Origin: CANHBY01 sp046342195
GTDB taxonomy: Bacteria > Pseudomonadota > Gammaproteobacteria > Burkholderiales > Burkholderiaceae_C
Direction of reading: 5' to 3'
DNA: 64,000 nucleotides
Assembly: GCA_046342195.1 (NCBI GenBank)
Contig: JBKDQE010000013.1
Coordinates: forward strand, 62,001-126,000
Shown: positions 18,193-26,202 of the stretch, piece by piece
How positions within the stretch are numbered: the stretch's first letter is position 1
Layout of the letters: each line of letters opens with the position of its first letter
Translations under genes and position numbers: made by a program
Notes under the pieces: generated by a model
Database searches by the model: none
What the model was told of the DNA's origin: nothing
The model's input: only the letters and a program-made list of their open reading frames with translations

Positions 18193-20612
18193 CCCCTCAA
18201 ACGCCCACCTTGTTGAGTTAACAAATTGATGATACCTTGCACGGCAGTTTCGATACGATCGTCTGTCAGTGCTTGGGTCTCGTCATGAAGTTCCAAGCGA
18301 ACCGCAAGGCTGCGATAAGGCGATGCCTCTTGGTGCTCTGGTTTATAGAGATCAAACAAAACCGCCGAGCGCACCAGTGTGTGGCCAGAGCGAATGATGT
18401 TGATCACCTGATCGTGACTGACTTCTTGCGGCATCAGTACGGCCAAATCACGCCAAACTGACTGCTGTCGCGCGACACCTGCAAAGACCGGAATTGGCCG
18501 ATCAAGGACTGAATTGAATGAAATCTCAAACAGAATGGGCGCAGATGGCAGATCATAAGCTTGTCGCCAACGAGGGTGCAGCTCGCCCAAAAAACCGACC
18601 CTTTGGCCGTCGATGACAATGGACGCACTGCGACCGGGGTGCAAGGCCGGATGAGCAGCCGGTTCAAAACGGAGACTTTTCGGGGCAAACAGGGCTTCAA
18701 GGTCGCCCTTGACGTCAAAAAAATCGACGATACGCTCCCCGCTCGACCACTGGGTTGGAACAACAGGCCCAAATGCCAAGCCTCCGAGGTTCACAGGCTG
18801 ACGCAGACCCTTCACTTGCAGAGGGCCTTCAAGGGCTGCATCGTCACGGTGGAAAACCCGGCCGATTTCAAACACCCGTACGCGTGAAGCGCGCCGAGCC
18901 AAATTGTGGCGCAGGACACCTATCAGGCTGCCCATTAAACTCGAGCGCATGACCGCTAAAGGGGCAGAGATGGGGTTGAGTAACTTGATTGGATGGGGAT
19001 TACCCGCGAGCTCACTTTCCCAGCGCTTTTCCACGAAACTGAAGTTGATCGTTTCAAAATAATCAAGGGCGGCCATGGCATGACGCACCAAGGATGCTGT
19101 CCGGCGATTTTCTGGGCAAGCTCGGGGTTCTACTGGAGCCAAAGGCGCTTGTGAGGGCAATTGATGAAAACCCAGCACTCGAATGACTTCTTCGATCAGG
19201 TCTTCTTCAATCTGAAGGTCGAAACGCCAGCTTGGGGGTTCAACGCTCAAGATGCCTTCGAATTCTTCCAAATGTAAACCCAGCCGCCGGAGAGCCTGGC
19301 TGCATTGAAACTGAGTGACTGGCATGCCAATCACCTTTGCTGCTCGCGCCACACGCAGAGAGATAGGTGCCTTGAGTGGCCATGAAACGATTTGATCGGT
19401 GAGGGGCCCCACTTGACCGCCGCAAATGTCGAGCACCAATTGCGAGAGCCGCTCAATGCATGCCACAGTTTGCCTGGGATCAACGCCACGCTCATACCGA
19501 TGCCCGGCATCAGTGCTAAAATTGAAGCGCCGTGAACGACCAGCCACAGCCTGTGGCCACCAGAATGCGGCCTCAATATAGATATTTTTTGTGTTGTCAG
19601 AAACAGCGGTGGCAGATCCCCCCATGATGCCCGCCAGCGATTCAACGGCTTGGGTGTCAGCAATAATCCCTACCGTACCATCCAGATCAATGGTTTGCCC
19701 ATTTAAGAGCTTCAAGCTCTCGTCAGGACGGGCCCAACGAACGGTCAAGCCCTCGTGAAGATAATCCAGATCAAAAATATGCGAAGGCTGGCCCCACTCA
19801 AACATCACGTAATTAGAAATATCCACCAAGGGTGATACTGAGCGCTGCCCGCAGCGTGCCAGACGATCTACCATCCATTGGGGTGTGCAAGCCCGCGCGT
19901 TGACTTCACGAACAATACGCCCAGAAAACCGCCCACATAAATCGTGGGCCTCGATCGATACGGGTAAAACGTCATTCAGGGAGGGCTCAACCCGAGGCAC
20001 CTTCGGCACCTTGAGACTGGCACCGGTGAGTGCAGCAACTTCACGCGCCACTCCATACACACTCAGCACATGGCCGAGATTGGGCGTGAGTTTGAGTGTG
20101 AATAAAGTGTCATCGAGATCAAGATGCTCACGAATATTGATGCCCACGGGGGCAGTCAGATCCAGCTCAAGCAGCCCCCCGGCATCAGGATAGGGCAAAT
20201 GGAGCTCGCTTGCCGAGCATAGCATGCCGTGACTGTCTATCCCACGCAGCTGACTGAGCCTGACTTTAAAAGGCTCACTGGCTTGGGCACCAGTTTCTTT
20301 GGCTAAAGCGGGGGGCAGCTCGGCGCCCACCAAGGCACAGGGCACCTTGATCCCGATACGCACATTGACTGCACCACAGACGATCTGCAAAGGTTGGGCA
20401 GCCCCGATGTTGACAAGGCATACGCGCAACTTATCTGCATTTGGATGGGGTTCTACACTCAGGACTTCGGCAACCACTACACTGCTGAAAGGGGGGGCTA
20501 CAGGCCGAAGCTCTTCGACTTCCATGCCAGACATGGTCAGAAGCTCTGCCAACTCGGCTGTACTCAGTGGCGGATTGCAAAATTCGCGTAACCAGGATTC
20601 AGGAAATTGCAT
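18189..20612 (-). CDS. pheT: Phenylalanine-tRNA ligase beta subunit
   Basis: 807-residue beta subunit of the (alpha-beta)2 PheRS. In order: an N-terminal EMAP/OB-type tRNA-binding domain (VVVAEVLSVEPHPNADKLRVC, ~40-150), B3/B4 editing region, B5 domain, the catalytic-like core, and a C-terminal ferredoxin-fold anticodon-binding domain (SVWRDLAVLMPQEVSHDQV onward). Length is normal. It starts 9 bases after the pheS stop codon, and its own stop overlaps the ihfA start. Confidence 0.97.
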   Translation of the reverse strand: MQFPESWLREFCNPPLSTAELAELLTMSGMEVEELRPVAPPFSSVVVAEVLSVEPHPNADKLRVCLVNIGAAQPLQIVCGAVNVRIGIKVPCALVGAELPPALAKETGAQASEPFKVRLSQLRGIDSHGMLCSASELHLPYPDAGGLLELDLTAPVGINIREHLDLDDTLFTLKLTPNLGHVLSVYGVAREVAALTGASLKVPKVPRVEPSLNDVLPVSIEAHDLCGRFSGRIVREVNARACTPQWMVDRLARCGQRSVSPLVDISNYVMFEWGQPSHIFDLDYLHEGLTVRWARPDESLKLLNGQTIDLDGTVGIIADTQAVESLAGIMGGSATAVSDNTKNIYIEAAFWWPQAVAGRSRRFNFSTDAGHRYERGVDPRQTVACIERLSQLVLDICGGQVGPLTDQIVSWPLKAPISLRVARAAKVIGMPVTQFQCSQALRRLGLHLEEFEGILSVEPPSWRFDLQIEEDLIEEVIRVLGFHQLPSQAPLAPVEPRACPENRRTASLVRHAMAALDYFETINFSFVEKRWESELAGNPHPIKLLNPISAPLAVMRSSLMGSLIGVLRHNLARRASRVRVFEIGRVFHRDDAALEGPLQVKGLRQPVNLGGLAFGPVVPTQWSSGERIVDFFDVKGDLEALFAPKSLRFEPAAHPALHPGRSASIVIDGQRVGFLGELHPRWRQAYDLPSAPILFEISFNSVLDRPIPVFAGVARQQSVWRDLAVLMPQEVSHDQVINIIRSGHTLVRSAVLFDLYKPEHQEASPYRSLAVRLELHDETQALTDDRIETAVQGIINLLTQQGGRLRG

Positions 20613-20621
20613 GCTGAGTTC

Positions 20622-21677
20622 TCACTTGAACTGCGCCAGAAAACGCAGATCTCCTTCAAAAAAAAGCCGCAGGTCATTGACCCCATAACGGAGCATGGTC
20701 AAACGGTCTGGGCCGATGCCAAAGGCAAAGCCGATGTGGCGCTCAGGATCCAAACCAAAATGACGAATCACATTGGGATGAACTTGACCTGAACCTGCCA
20801 CCTCAAGCCAGCGCCCTTGCAGCGGACCGGCATCAAAAGCAATATCCACCTCAGCAGAAGGTTCGGTAAATGGAAAAAACGAAGGCCGAAAGCGGATTTG
20901 CAGGTTATCGGTCTCGAAAAACAACTTGAAGAAATGGGTAAAAATAACCTTCAAATCTTTGAAGCTCACATTCTCGCCGATCCACAAGCCCTCACACTGG
21001 TGAAACATAGGTGAATGCGTGGCATCACTGTCAACCCGGTAGGTTCTACCCGGAGCAATTACACGAATCTCTGGCATGGTTTGGCCTTGTGCCACGAGAT
21101 GAGCATATTTTTGCGCATGGGCCTGGGCGTAGCGCACCTGCATCGGAGAAGTGTGGGGGCGCAAATTCAGCCAGCGGCCGTTGTCATCTTTTAAATCCAC
21201 ATAAAAGGTATCCTGCATGGATCGTGCAGGGTGGTTTTCAGGATTATTCAGTGCTGTAAAACTATGCCAGTCGGTCTCGATTTCAGGGCCGTCGGCGACG
21301 TCAAAACCGATGGATCGAAAAATGGCCTCGATGCGTTCCATGGATCGAGAAACGGGATGAATAGCCCCTGTGCCTGGGCCGCGACCGGGCAAGGTGACAT
21401 CCAATGCCTCCGCCGCCAACTGGGACTGCATTTCTTTCTCAGCAAGAGCTTCTCGGCGGGACTGTAAAGCTGTTTCAATTTCTTGCTTGGCTACATTGAT
21501 CAAACTTCCTTGTTTTTTCTTTTCGTCAGGAGGGAGCGTTGCCAAAGCCTTGAGAAGCTCGGTGATCTGGCCAGACTTGCCCAAGTAGCGCGCCTTGGCA
21601 TTTTCAAGATCCGCGGGCCAGTTGGCTTGAGCAAAGTCGGTTTGAGCCTGTTGAACCAGTTGGTCGAGAGCAGTCAT
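20622..21677 (-). CDS. pheS: Phenylalanine-tRNA ligase alpha subunit
   Basis: 351-residue catalytic alpha subunit. The N-terminal coiled-coil covers ~1-90. Class II motif 2 region (SPMFHQCEGLWIGENVSFKDLK) and motif 3 (GIGPDRLTMLRYGVNDLRLF) are present. The frame is open upstream through a terminator hairpin, but ATG at 21677 (MTALDQLVQQ) matches the family. No good Shine-Dalgarno precedes it. A strong intrinsic terminator ends about 14 bases upstream, implying regulated read-through. Confidence 0.96.
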   Translation of the reverse strand: MTALDQLVQQAQTDFAQANWPADLENAKARYLGKSGQITELLKALATLPPDEKKKQGSLINVAKQEIETALQSRREALAEKEMQSQLAAEALDVTLPGRGPGTGAIHPVSRSMERIEAIFRSIGFDVADGPEIETDWHSFTALNNPENHPARSMQDTFYVDLKDDNGRWLNLRPHTSPMQVRYAQAHAQKYAHLVAQGQTMPEIRVIAPGRTYRVDSDATHSPMFHQCEGLWIGENVSFKDLKVIFTHFFKLFFETDNLQIRFRPSFFPFTEPSAEVDIAFDAGPLQGRWLEVAGSGQVHPNVIRHFGLDPERHIGFAFGIGPDRLTMLRYGVNDLRLFFEGDLRFLAQFK

Positions 21678-21691
21678 GAAACGAATAAAAT

Positions 21692-21720
21692 AAAAAAAGG
21701 CCGATTTGATTGTCGGCCTT
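21692..21720 (-). terminator. Strong intrinsic terminator between rplT and pheS
   Basis: On the minus strand AAGGCCGA (21720-21713) pairs perfectly with TCGGCCTT (21704-21697), loop of 8, then a run of seven T and an AT-rich tail. It ends about 14 bases before the pheS start. Upstream, a CCGGCC/GGCCGG hairpin near 21765-21785 shares sequence with the terminator arms and could pair with them instead. It may be an attenuator like that of E. coli pheST. Confidence 0.8.
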
Positions 21721-21793
21721 GAAGGACTTGAAATGAAAAAATTCAGCTGACTCAATCATCCTGTGCCGGCCTGGGGCCGGGCGATCAAGGGAT

Positions 21794-22150
21794 TCAAGCC
21801 AGTTGAGCCTTCACTTTTTCGATGATGCTATTGAAAGCCACGGGATCATGGATGGCCATATCTGAAAGAACCTTACGGTCGATCTGGATGTTGGCTTTTT
21901 TGAGGCCCGCCATGAAACGGCTGTAGGTGATGCCAAGGCTGCGGCTTGCAGCATTGATGCGCGCAATCCAGAGCCGACGGAATACCCGCTTGCGAGTGCG
22001 GCGGTCACGGTAGGCATATTGCCCGGCACGCATGACCGCTTGCTTGGCAATACGAAAAACGTTCTTGCGACGACCGCGGAAACCCTTGGCGAGCGCAAGA
22101 ACTTTTTTGTGACGTGCACGGGCGGTGACGCCACGTTTGACGCGAGGCAT
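21794..22150 (-). CDS. rplT: Large-subunit ribosomal protein L20
   Basis: 118-residue L20, starting MPRVKRGVTARARHKK. Basic throughout, with the conserved GRRKNVFRIA and WIARINAASR segments that bind 23S rRNA early in 50S assembly. Normal length. L20 is the autogenous repressor of rpmI-rplT in E. coli and B. subtilis, relevant to the structured leader upstream of rpmI here. Confidence 0.98.
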   Translation of the reverse strand: MPRVKRGVTARARHKKVLALAKGFRGRRKNVFRIAKQAVMRAGQYAYRDRRTRKRVFRRLWIARINAASRSLGITYSRFMAGLKKANIQIDRKVLSDMAIHDPVAFNSIIEKVKAQLA

Positions 22151-22188
22151 ATGATTTCTCCTTCAGATTCAGTGTGGAAGCCCTGCCA

Positions 22189-22392
22189 TCAGAGACCTGC
22201 TGAAGGCAACATCTGTTTGATATGGCCCATATTGGTCTCATGCACGTTGACTGCACCGCGAAGCTGGCGCTTGTTTTTGGTGGTTTTCTTGGTCAAGATG
22301 TGGCGTTTAAAAGCTTGACCACGCTTGACAGTACCCCCTGGACGCACGCGAAACCGTTTGGCCGCGCTTTTTTTGGTTTTCATCTTGGGCAT
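22189..22392 (-). CDS. rpmI: Large-subunit ribosomal protein L35
   Basis: 67-residue L35 (MPKMKTKKSAAKRFRV start), very basic, of normal length. It lies between infC and rplT in the classic order. GGAG lies upstream of the ATG, next to a long inverted repeat. Confidence 0.97.
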   Translation of the reverse strand: MPKMKTKKSAAKRFRVRPGGTVKRGQAFKRHILTKKTTKNKRQLRGAVNVHETNMGHIKQMLPSAGL

Positions 22393-22414
22393 AAATGCTC
22401 CTGTTGGTAGCTTT

Positions 22415-22455
22415 CTGCAGGCGCCGGCAAACTTTGCCGTCTTGTTGGCCTGCAG
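22415..22455 (-). promoter_or_regulatory. Structured leader of rpmI, candidate L20 operator
   Basis: In the infC-rpmI spacer, CTGCAGGC (22455-22448 read on the minus strand) pairs perfectly with GCCTGCAG (22422-22415), eight base pairs, enclosing a second stem GGCAA/TTGCC near 22427-22438. In E. coli the L20 translational operator lies in this region. Position and structure suggest the same role, but similarity to the 23S rRNA L20 site was not tested. Confidence 0.5.
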
Positions 22456-22520
22456 CAGCTTGTTTTCAACACGACGGTAAGCAAAACCGACGCAATGAAC
22501 TTTGAATGAAGGAGGAATGA

Positions 22521-23072
22521 TCAGGTTTTACGCTTGGGTGCCAAAACCATGATCATTTGCTTGCCCTCCAGCTTGGGCATATGTTCAACGACGGAGACAT
22601 CAGAAAGTTCGTCACGAATACGCTCAAGCAAGCGCATACCGATTTCTTGGTGGGTGATTTCACGACCGCGGTAGCGCAGGGTGACTTTACCTTTGTCGCC
22701 ATCTTCGGCAATGAAACGCCGCAAATTGCGCATTTTAATCTGATAGTCACCTTCATCGGTACCGGGGCGAAATTTGACCTCCTTGATTTCAATGACTTTT
22801 TGCTTGGATTTGGCCTCTGCAGCCCGTTTTTGCTCTTGGTAACGAAATTTGCCGTAATCAACCAAGCGACAAACCGGGGGGTCGGCATTGGCGGCAATTT
22901 CAACCAAATCAACATCAAGGTCGCCTGCCATGCGCAGAGCATCTTGGATGCTGACGATTCCAAGGGGTTCGTTCTCAACCCCATTGAGTCGAACTTGGGA
23001 GGTGGTGATCTCACGGTTGAGACGGTGTTTGCGCTCAGCGGGGGGAGCGCGACGGTCGGCAAAAGTAGCGAT
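22521..23072 (-). CDS. infC: Translation initiation factor IF-3, starting at ATC
   Basis: 183-residue IF-3, which binds the 30S subunit, prevents premature 50S joining and checks the initiator codon. The protein reads (start)ATFADRRAPPAERKHRLN, followed by the conserved VRLNGVENEPLGIVS, VCRLVDYGKFRYQEQ, VKFRPGTDEGDYQIK and MIMVLAPKRK. The first in-frame ATG (22931) would remove about 47 conserved residues. A TGA lies at 23076-23078, and the only initiator-like codon in between is ATC at 23072, with AAAGG 8 bases upstream. Rare start codons (AUU in E. coli) are how infC senses its own product. Confidence 0.95.
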   Translation of the reverse strand: MATFADRRAPPAERKHRLNREITTSQVRLNGVENEPLGIVSIQDALRMAGDLDVDLVEIAANADPPVCRLVDYGKFRYQEQKRAAEAKSKQKVIEIKEVKFRPGTDEGDYQIKMRNLRRFIAEDGDKGKVTLRYRGREITHQEIGMRLLERIRDELSDVSVVEHMPKLEGKQMIMVLAPKRKT

Positions 23073-23148
23073 GGCTCAAACCTTTCAAAAGCCCCCCAGC
23101 CACGAGGGTAATATTGAATAGTGGGTACCCAAGAGATCAGAGCAGGGC

Positions 23149-25071
23149 TCAGATCTTTTGAGAGATGTCACTGAGAACTTTTTGCGAGAAATCTGCAAGG
23201 AGCATAATGCCAAGATCTTGGTTGCCCCGGGCCCTCACTGCCACAGTGCCGTGGGCTTTTTCCTTGTCACCTACAACGAGGATAAACGGCACTTTTTGAA
23301 TAGCATTCTCACGTATTTTACGGTTTATTTTTTCGTTGCGCAAATCTGTGAGCACCCTGATCCCTTGTTTCCTCAATGTGTCGGCAACTTCTTGAGCATA
23401 CTCTGCCTGAGCATCAGTGATGCTGGCAACCACAACCTGAGTGGGTACCAGCCAAATCGGCAGAGCGCCAGCGTGGTGTTCGATCAGAATGCCAGTAAAT
23501 CTTTCAAGGGAGCCGAACAGCGCGCGGTGCAACATGACTGGCCGCTGACGAGACCCATCTTCTGCCACATAACTGGCATCAAAACGCTCGGGTAGGTTCA
23601 GGTCAACTTGTAAGGTGCCACATTGCCAATCGCGACCAATGGCATCACGCAGAACAAATTCAAGCTTGGGCCCGTAAAAAGCGCCTTCGCCAGGGTTGAT
23701 GCTGTAATGGATTTGATTCACCTCCAAAGCATGAATGAGCGCTCCTTCGAGTTTGTCCCAGAGATCATCAGAGCCCATACGGTTGACAGGCCGGGTGGAG
23801 AGTTTGACGCGCACATCCTTGAAGCCGAATTCGCTATAAATTTCAAAAATCAGGCGCATGACCTTGGAACATTCTTCGGTCATTTGATTTTCGGTGCAAT
23901 AAATGTGGGCATCGTCTTGGGTGAAATGGCGAACTCGCATCAGGCCGTGTAATGAGCCGCTGGGCTCGTAACGATGCACTTTGCCAAACTCGGCCATGCG
24001 CAGAGGCAGTTCTCGGTAGCTCCGTAGGCCGTGATTAAACATGGCGACCGAGCCTGGGCAGTTCATGGGTTTGAGGGCAAATACACGCTCGTCTTCGGTG
24101 GTGGTGGTGAACATGTGGTCTGAATAATTCAACCAATGACCTGAGGTTTCCCAAAGCGAGCGATCCATGACATCCGGGGTGTTGACCTCAACATAACCTC
24201 CTTCGGTTTGTTTGAGTCGCATGTAGTTGATCAAGCGCTGGAAAAGTTGCCAACCTTGAGGATGCCAGAATACCGAGCCGGGAGCGAACTCTTCGAAATG
24301 GAACAGGTTCAGTTCGCGACCGAGCCGGCGGTGGTCTCTTTTTTCGGCTTCTTCAAGCCTGTGAAGATATTGCTGTAAATCTTCCTTGGTGGCCCAGGCC
24401 GTGCCGTAAATGCGCTGAAGCATTTCATTGCGGTGATCACCACGCCAGTAGGCGCCGGCCACTTTCATGAGTTTGAAGTGCTTGAGTTTGCCGGTGCTGG
24501 GCACATGGGGGCCGCGACATAAATCTTCGAAGGAGCCCTCACGATAAAGTGAAACAGCCTCGTTGGCTGGAATGCTCTCAATGAGCTCTGCTTTATAGGT
24601 TTCGCCCAGCCCTTTGAAGTAAGCAATGGCCTCGTCGCGAGGAAGAACACGGCGAATAATAGCCTCATCCTTGCGGGCCAGATCGATCATTTTGGCTTCG
24701 ATGGCGTTTAGGTCTTCGGTGGTGAAAGGGCGCCTGTAAGAAAAATCGTAATAAAAGCCATTGTCAATGACTGGGCCAATAGTAACCTGAGCGTCGGGGA
24801 ACAGGCTTTTTACGGCATAAGCCAGCAAGTGAGCCGTTGAGTGGCGAATAACTTCAATACTGTCAGGGTCTTTATCGGTGATGATGGCCAAGGAGGTGTC
24901 TTGATCAAGGAGGTGACTGGTGTCGACCATTCGGGCGTCCGGGCCCCTGCCAATTCGAGCCGCCAAAGCAGCCTTGGCCAAGCCTGAACCTATGGAGGAA
25001 GCAACTTCGGCGACAGTTAGGGGAGCAGGGTAATCTCGCCGAGAACCATCAGGTAAATGAATTGAAATCAT
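23149..25071 (-). CDS. thrS: Threonine-tRNA ligase
   Basis: 640-residue ThrRS: TGS domain (ISIHLPDGSRRDYP, 1-65), editing domain with HSTAHLLAYAVKSLFP and the SADH-like CRGPHVPSTG, class II catalytic core with RVRHFTQDDAHIYC, and C-terminal anticodon-binding domain (VVVASITDAQAEYAQEV onward). ATG at 25071 gives the usual MI-S-I-H-LPDG start. The ribosome site is weak. It heads the thrS-infC-rpmI-rplT-pheST-ihfA-merR series. An intrinsic terminator ends just upstream and appears to belong to an attenuator. Confidence 0.97.
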   Translation of the reverse strand: MISIHLPDGSRRDYPAPLTVAEVASSIGSGLAKAALAARIGRGPDARMVDTSHLLDQDTSLAIITDKDPDSIEVIRHSTAHLLAYAVKSLFPDAQVTIGPVIDNGFYYDFSYRRPFTTEDLNAIEAKMIDLARKDEAIIRRVLPRDEAIAYFKGLGETYKAELIESIPANEAVSLYREGSFEDLCRGPHVPSTGKLKHFKLMKVAGAYWRGDHRNEMLQRIYGTAWATKEDLQQYLHRLEEAEKRDHRRLGRELNLFHFEEFAPGSVFWHPQGWQLFQRLINYMRLKQTEGGYVEVNTPDVMDRSLWETSGHWLNYSDHMFTTTTEDERVFALKPMNCPGSVAMFNHGLRSYRELPLRMAEFGKVHRYEPSGSLHGLMRVRHFTQDDAHIYCTENQMTEECSKVMRLIFEIYSEFGFKDVRVKLSTRPVNRMGSDDLWDKLEGALIHALEVNQIHYSINPGEGAFYGPKLEFVLRDAIGRDWQCGTLQVDLNLPERFDASYVAEDGSRQRPVMLHRALFGSLERFTGILIEHHAGALPIWLVPTQVVVASITDAQAEYAQEVADTLRKQGIRVLTDLRNEKINRKIRENAIQKVPFILVVGDKEKAHGTVAVRARGNQDLGIMLLADFSQKVLSDISQKI

Positions 25072-25081
25072 GGGAATCCAG

Positions 25082-25109
25082 AAAAGCAAAAGGCGCGGTG
25101 AAACGCGCC
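25082..25109 (-). terminator. Intrinsic terminator in the thrS leader (candidate attenuator)
   Basis: On the minus strand GGCGCG (25109-25104), loop TTTCAC, CGCGCC (25097-25092), then TTTTGCTTTT, ending 11 bases before the thrS ATG. The 5' arm GGCGCG can instead pair with an identical CGCGCC copy at 25158-25153, just after the stop codon of a Thr-containing leader frame. A GGCTG/CAGCC hairpin (25131-25143) lies between. It could also simply end the small upstream operon, 220 bases away. Confidence 0.65.
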
Positions 25110-25162
25110 AGGAAAGATCAGGGGACCTCGGGCTGTTTCAGCCTGAAATCAGGGCGCGCGCT

Positions 25163-25207
25163 TCAAGCAAGACAGGGAAGGGCAGTCCGATAAGTTCGTG
25201 GTGTCAT
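25163..25207 (-). CDS. Candidate threonine leader peptide of thrS
   Basis: A 14-codon frame, MTPRTYRTALPCLA, with threonine at positions 2, 5 and 8 (ACA, ACT, ACT). AAAGG precedes the ATG, at a long spacing of 11. Its stop codon sits 4-10 bases before the CGCGCC segment that can act as antiterminator arm. Stalling at the Thr codons would leave that segment free, whereas reaching the stop would cover it. This is inference from layout; three Thr codons in 14 could arise by chance. Confidence 0.4.
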   Translation of the reverse strand: MTPRTYRTALPCLA

Positions 25208-25329
25208 AACCAAAAATGCCTTTCTCAAGCTTGATGCCGGACAGATACGGGCTCGATGGCGCAGTTGTGCCAAGACAAACCGCGCTATAACTTATGTGGT
25301 TGAACCGCTATTGTAATGGTGGGAATCAA

Positions 25330-25626
25330 TCAGGCAGGGAAGCGGCCACGCAGAAGCATCCAGGCTCTCCAAATAGGATGGAGACGGTGTGCTGTCTCGA
25401 AGAAACTTCTGGGGTGCTGGAATATGAAAAATAAAACCACAGGGGCCAGCACCGCAAACAGCGGCTTGACCCATGATGGCCATGACCGAGTTAGTTGCTC
25501 AACTTTGATACCATGGGAGTGCTCAGGTCGGCCACTCAGTGCCAATTGCAAATTCAATCGTTGCTGGGCTGCTCGCCGAAGCAGTTGCCCGCGACGCCAT
25601 GCCAAAGCTTGGGCGCTGTTATTCAT
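25330..25626 (-). CDS. Small YqjK-like protein
   Basis: 98 residues from ATG 25626. The N-terminal half is helical and basic (RRGQLLRRAAQQRLNLQ); one hydrophobic segment (LFAVLAPVVLFFIF) follows, then a basic tail. Size and build fit the YqjK family, which in enterobacteria lies after yqjE. The start overlaps the stop of the upstream membrane-protein gene by 8 bases (ATGAATAA), which supports co-translation. Function is unknown; assignment rests on context and shape. Confidence 0.5.
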   Translation of the reverse strand: MNNSAQALAWRRGQLLRRAAQQRLNLQLALSGRPEHSHGIKVEQLTRSWPSWVKPLFAVLAPVVLFFIFQHPRSFFETAHRLHPIWRAWMLLRGRFPA

Positions 25627-25999
25627 GGTAAACCCTGCCGCGGGCACCTTGGCGCAAGGCTTCGACATCCAGATGCAGCTCAATCAGTGTTTCTGCCAAC
25701 AAGTGCGGCTTGGCTGCCGCTTTGGATTTCCAGCGCCAAGTTGCCCAAAAAGCCCCCCCTATAAATGTCAGGGCCAAGCCTGTCATGGTTTGAAGTCGAT
25801 GCGATTCTCCCATCCATTCAATCAGCGCGAGACTGGCCATGATGAGTCCCATGGCCCAAAGGAACAGACTCACACAGGCCCTGATAAGAAGTTCTGCCCA
25901 TCGGAGTCGCTCCTCCTCCAGTTCAGTCATGATCAGCTCAAAGCGGGTTTTGGCCATTTCGGCTAAAATCGATGAAATCTGCTTGATCGACTCAAACAT
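25619..25999 (-). CDS. YqjE / phage holin-family membrane protein
   Basis: 126 residues: an amphipathic N-terminal helix (IKQISSILAEMAKTRFELIMTELEEERLRW), two membrane helices (about 40-60 and 73-90) joined by a short loop, and a cytosolic tail. This is the layout of YqjE and related holin-like proteins of the cell envelope. In E. coli the neighbour YqjD ties ribosomes to the membrane; no YqjD-like (DUF883) gene is found upstream here, where the next 200 bases carry no gene. Role unknown. Confidence 0.6.
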   Translation of the reverse strand: MFESIKQISSILAEMAKTRFELIMTELEEERLRWAELLIRACVSLFLWAMGLIMASLALIEWMGESHRLQTMTGLALTFIGGAFWATWRWKSKAAAKPHLLAETLIELHLDVEALRQGARGRVYHE

Positions 26000-26202
26000 G
26001 ATGTTGAACTGTAAAGCGAATCTTGGCGATCGGCCAAGAGCCGAGTGTTGTTAATTGAATTTCACGGTATCAAGTGGCCCCGCAGAAACACTTGAGGTTT
26101 GCATGAAGATTGCACCGAGCATCCCCTTGACGGAGCTGCCATCCCTTGCGTCAGCTCAGTTCTTGAGCTAAATGAAGGCCTAAATTTTTCAGGAATGATG
26201 AT

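Noticed and set aside
25110..25320. A possible tRNA gene upstream of thrS
   Set aside because: No T-arm GTTCRAAT sequence or cloverleaf could be drawn; the structure found is a terminator.
25316..25966. A 216-codon plus-strand frame opposite the YqjE/YqjK-like genes
   Set aside because: The minus-strand pair has membrane helices and an overlapping stop/start; the plus frame has Cys/Pro/Ser-rich content typical of a shadow.
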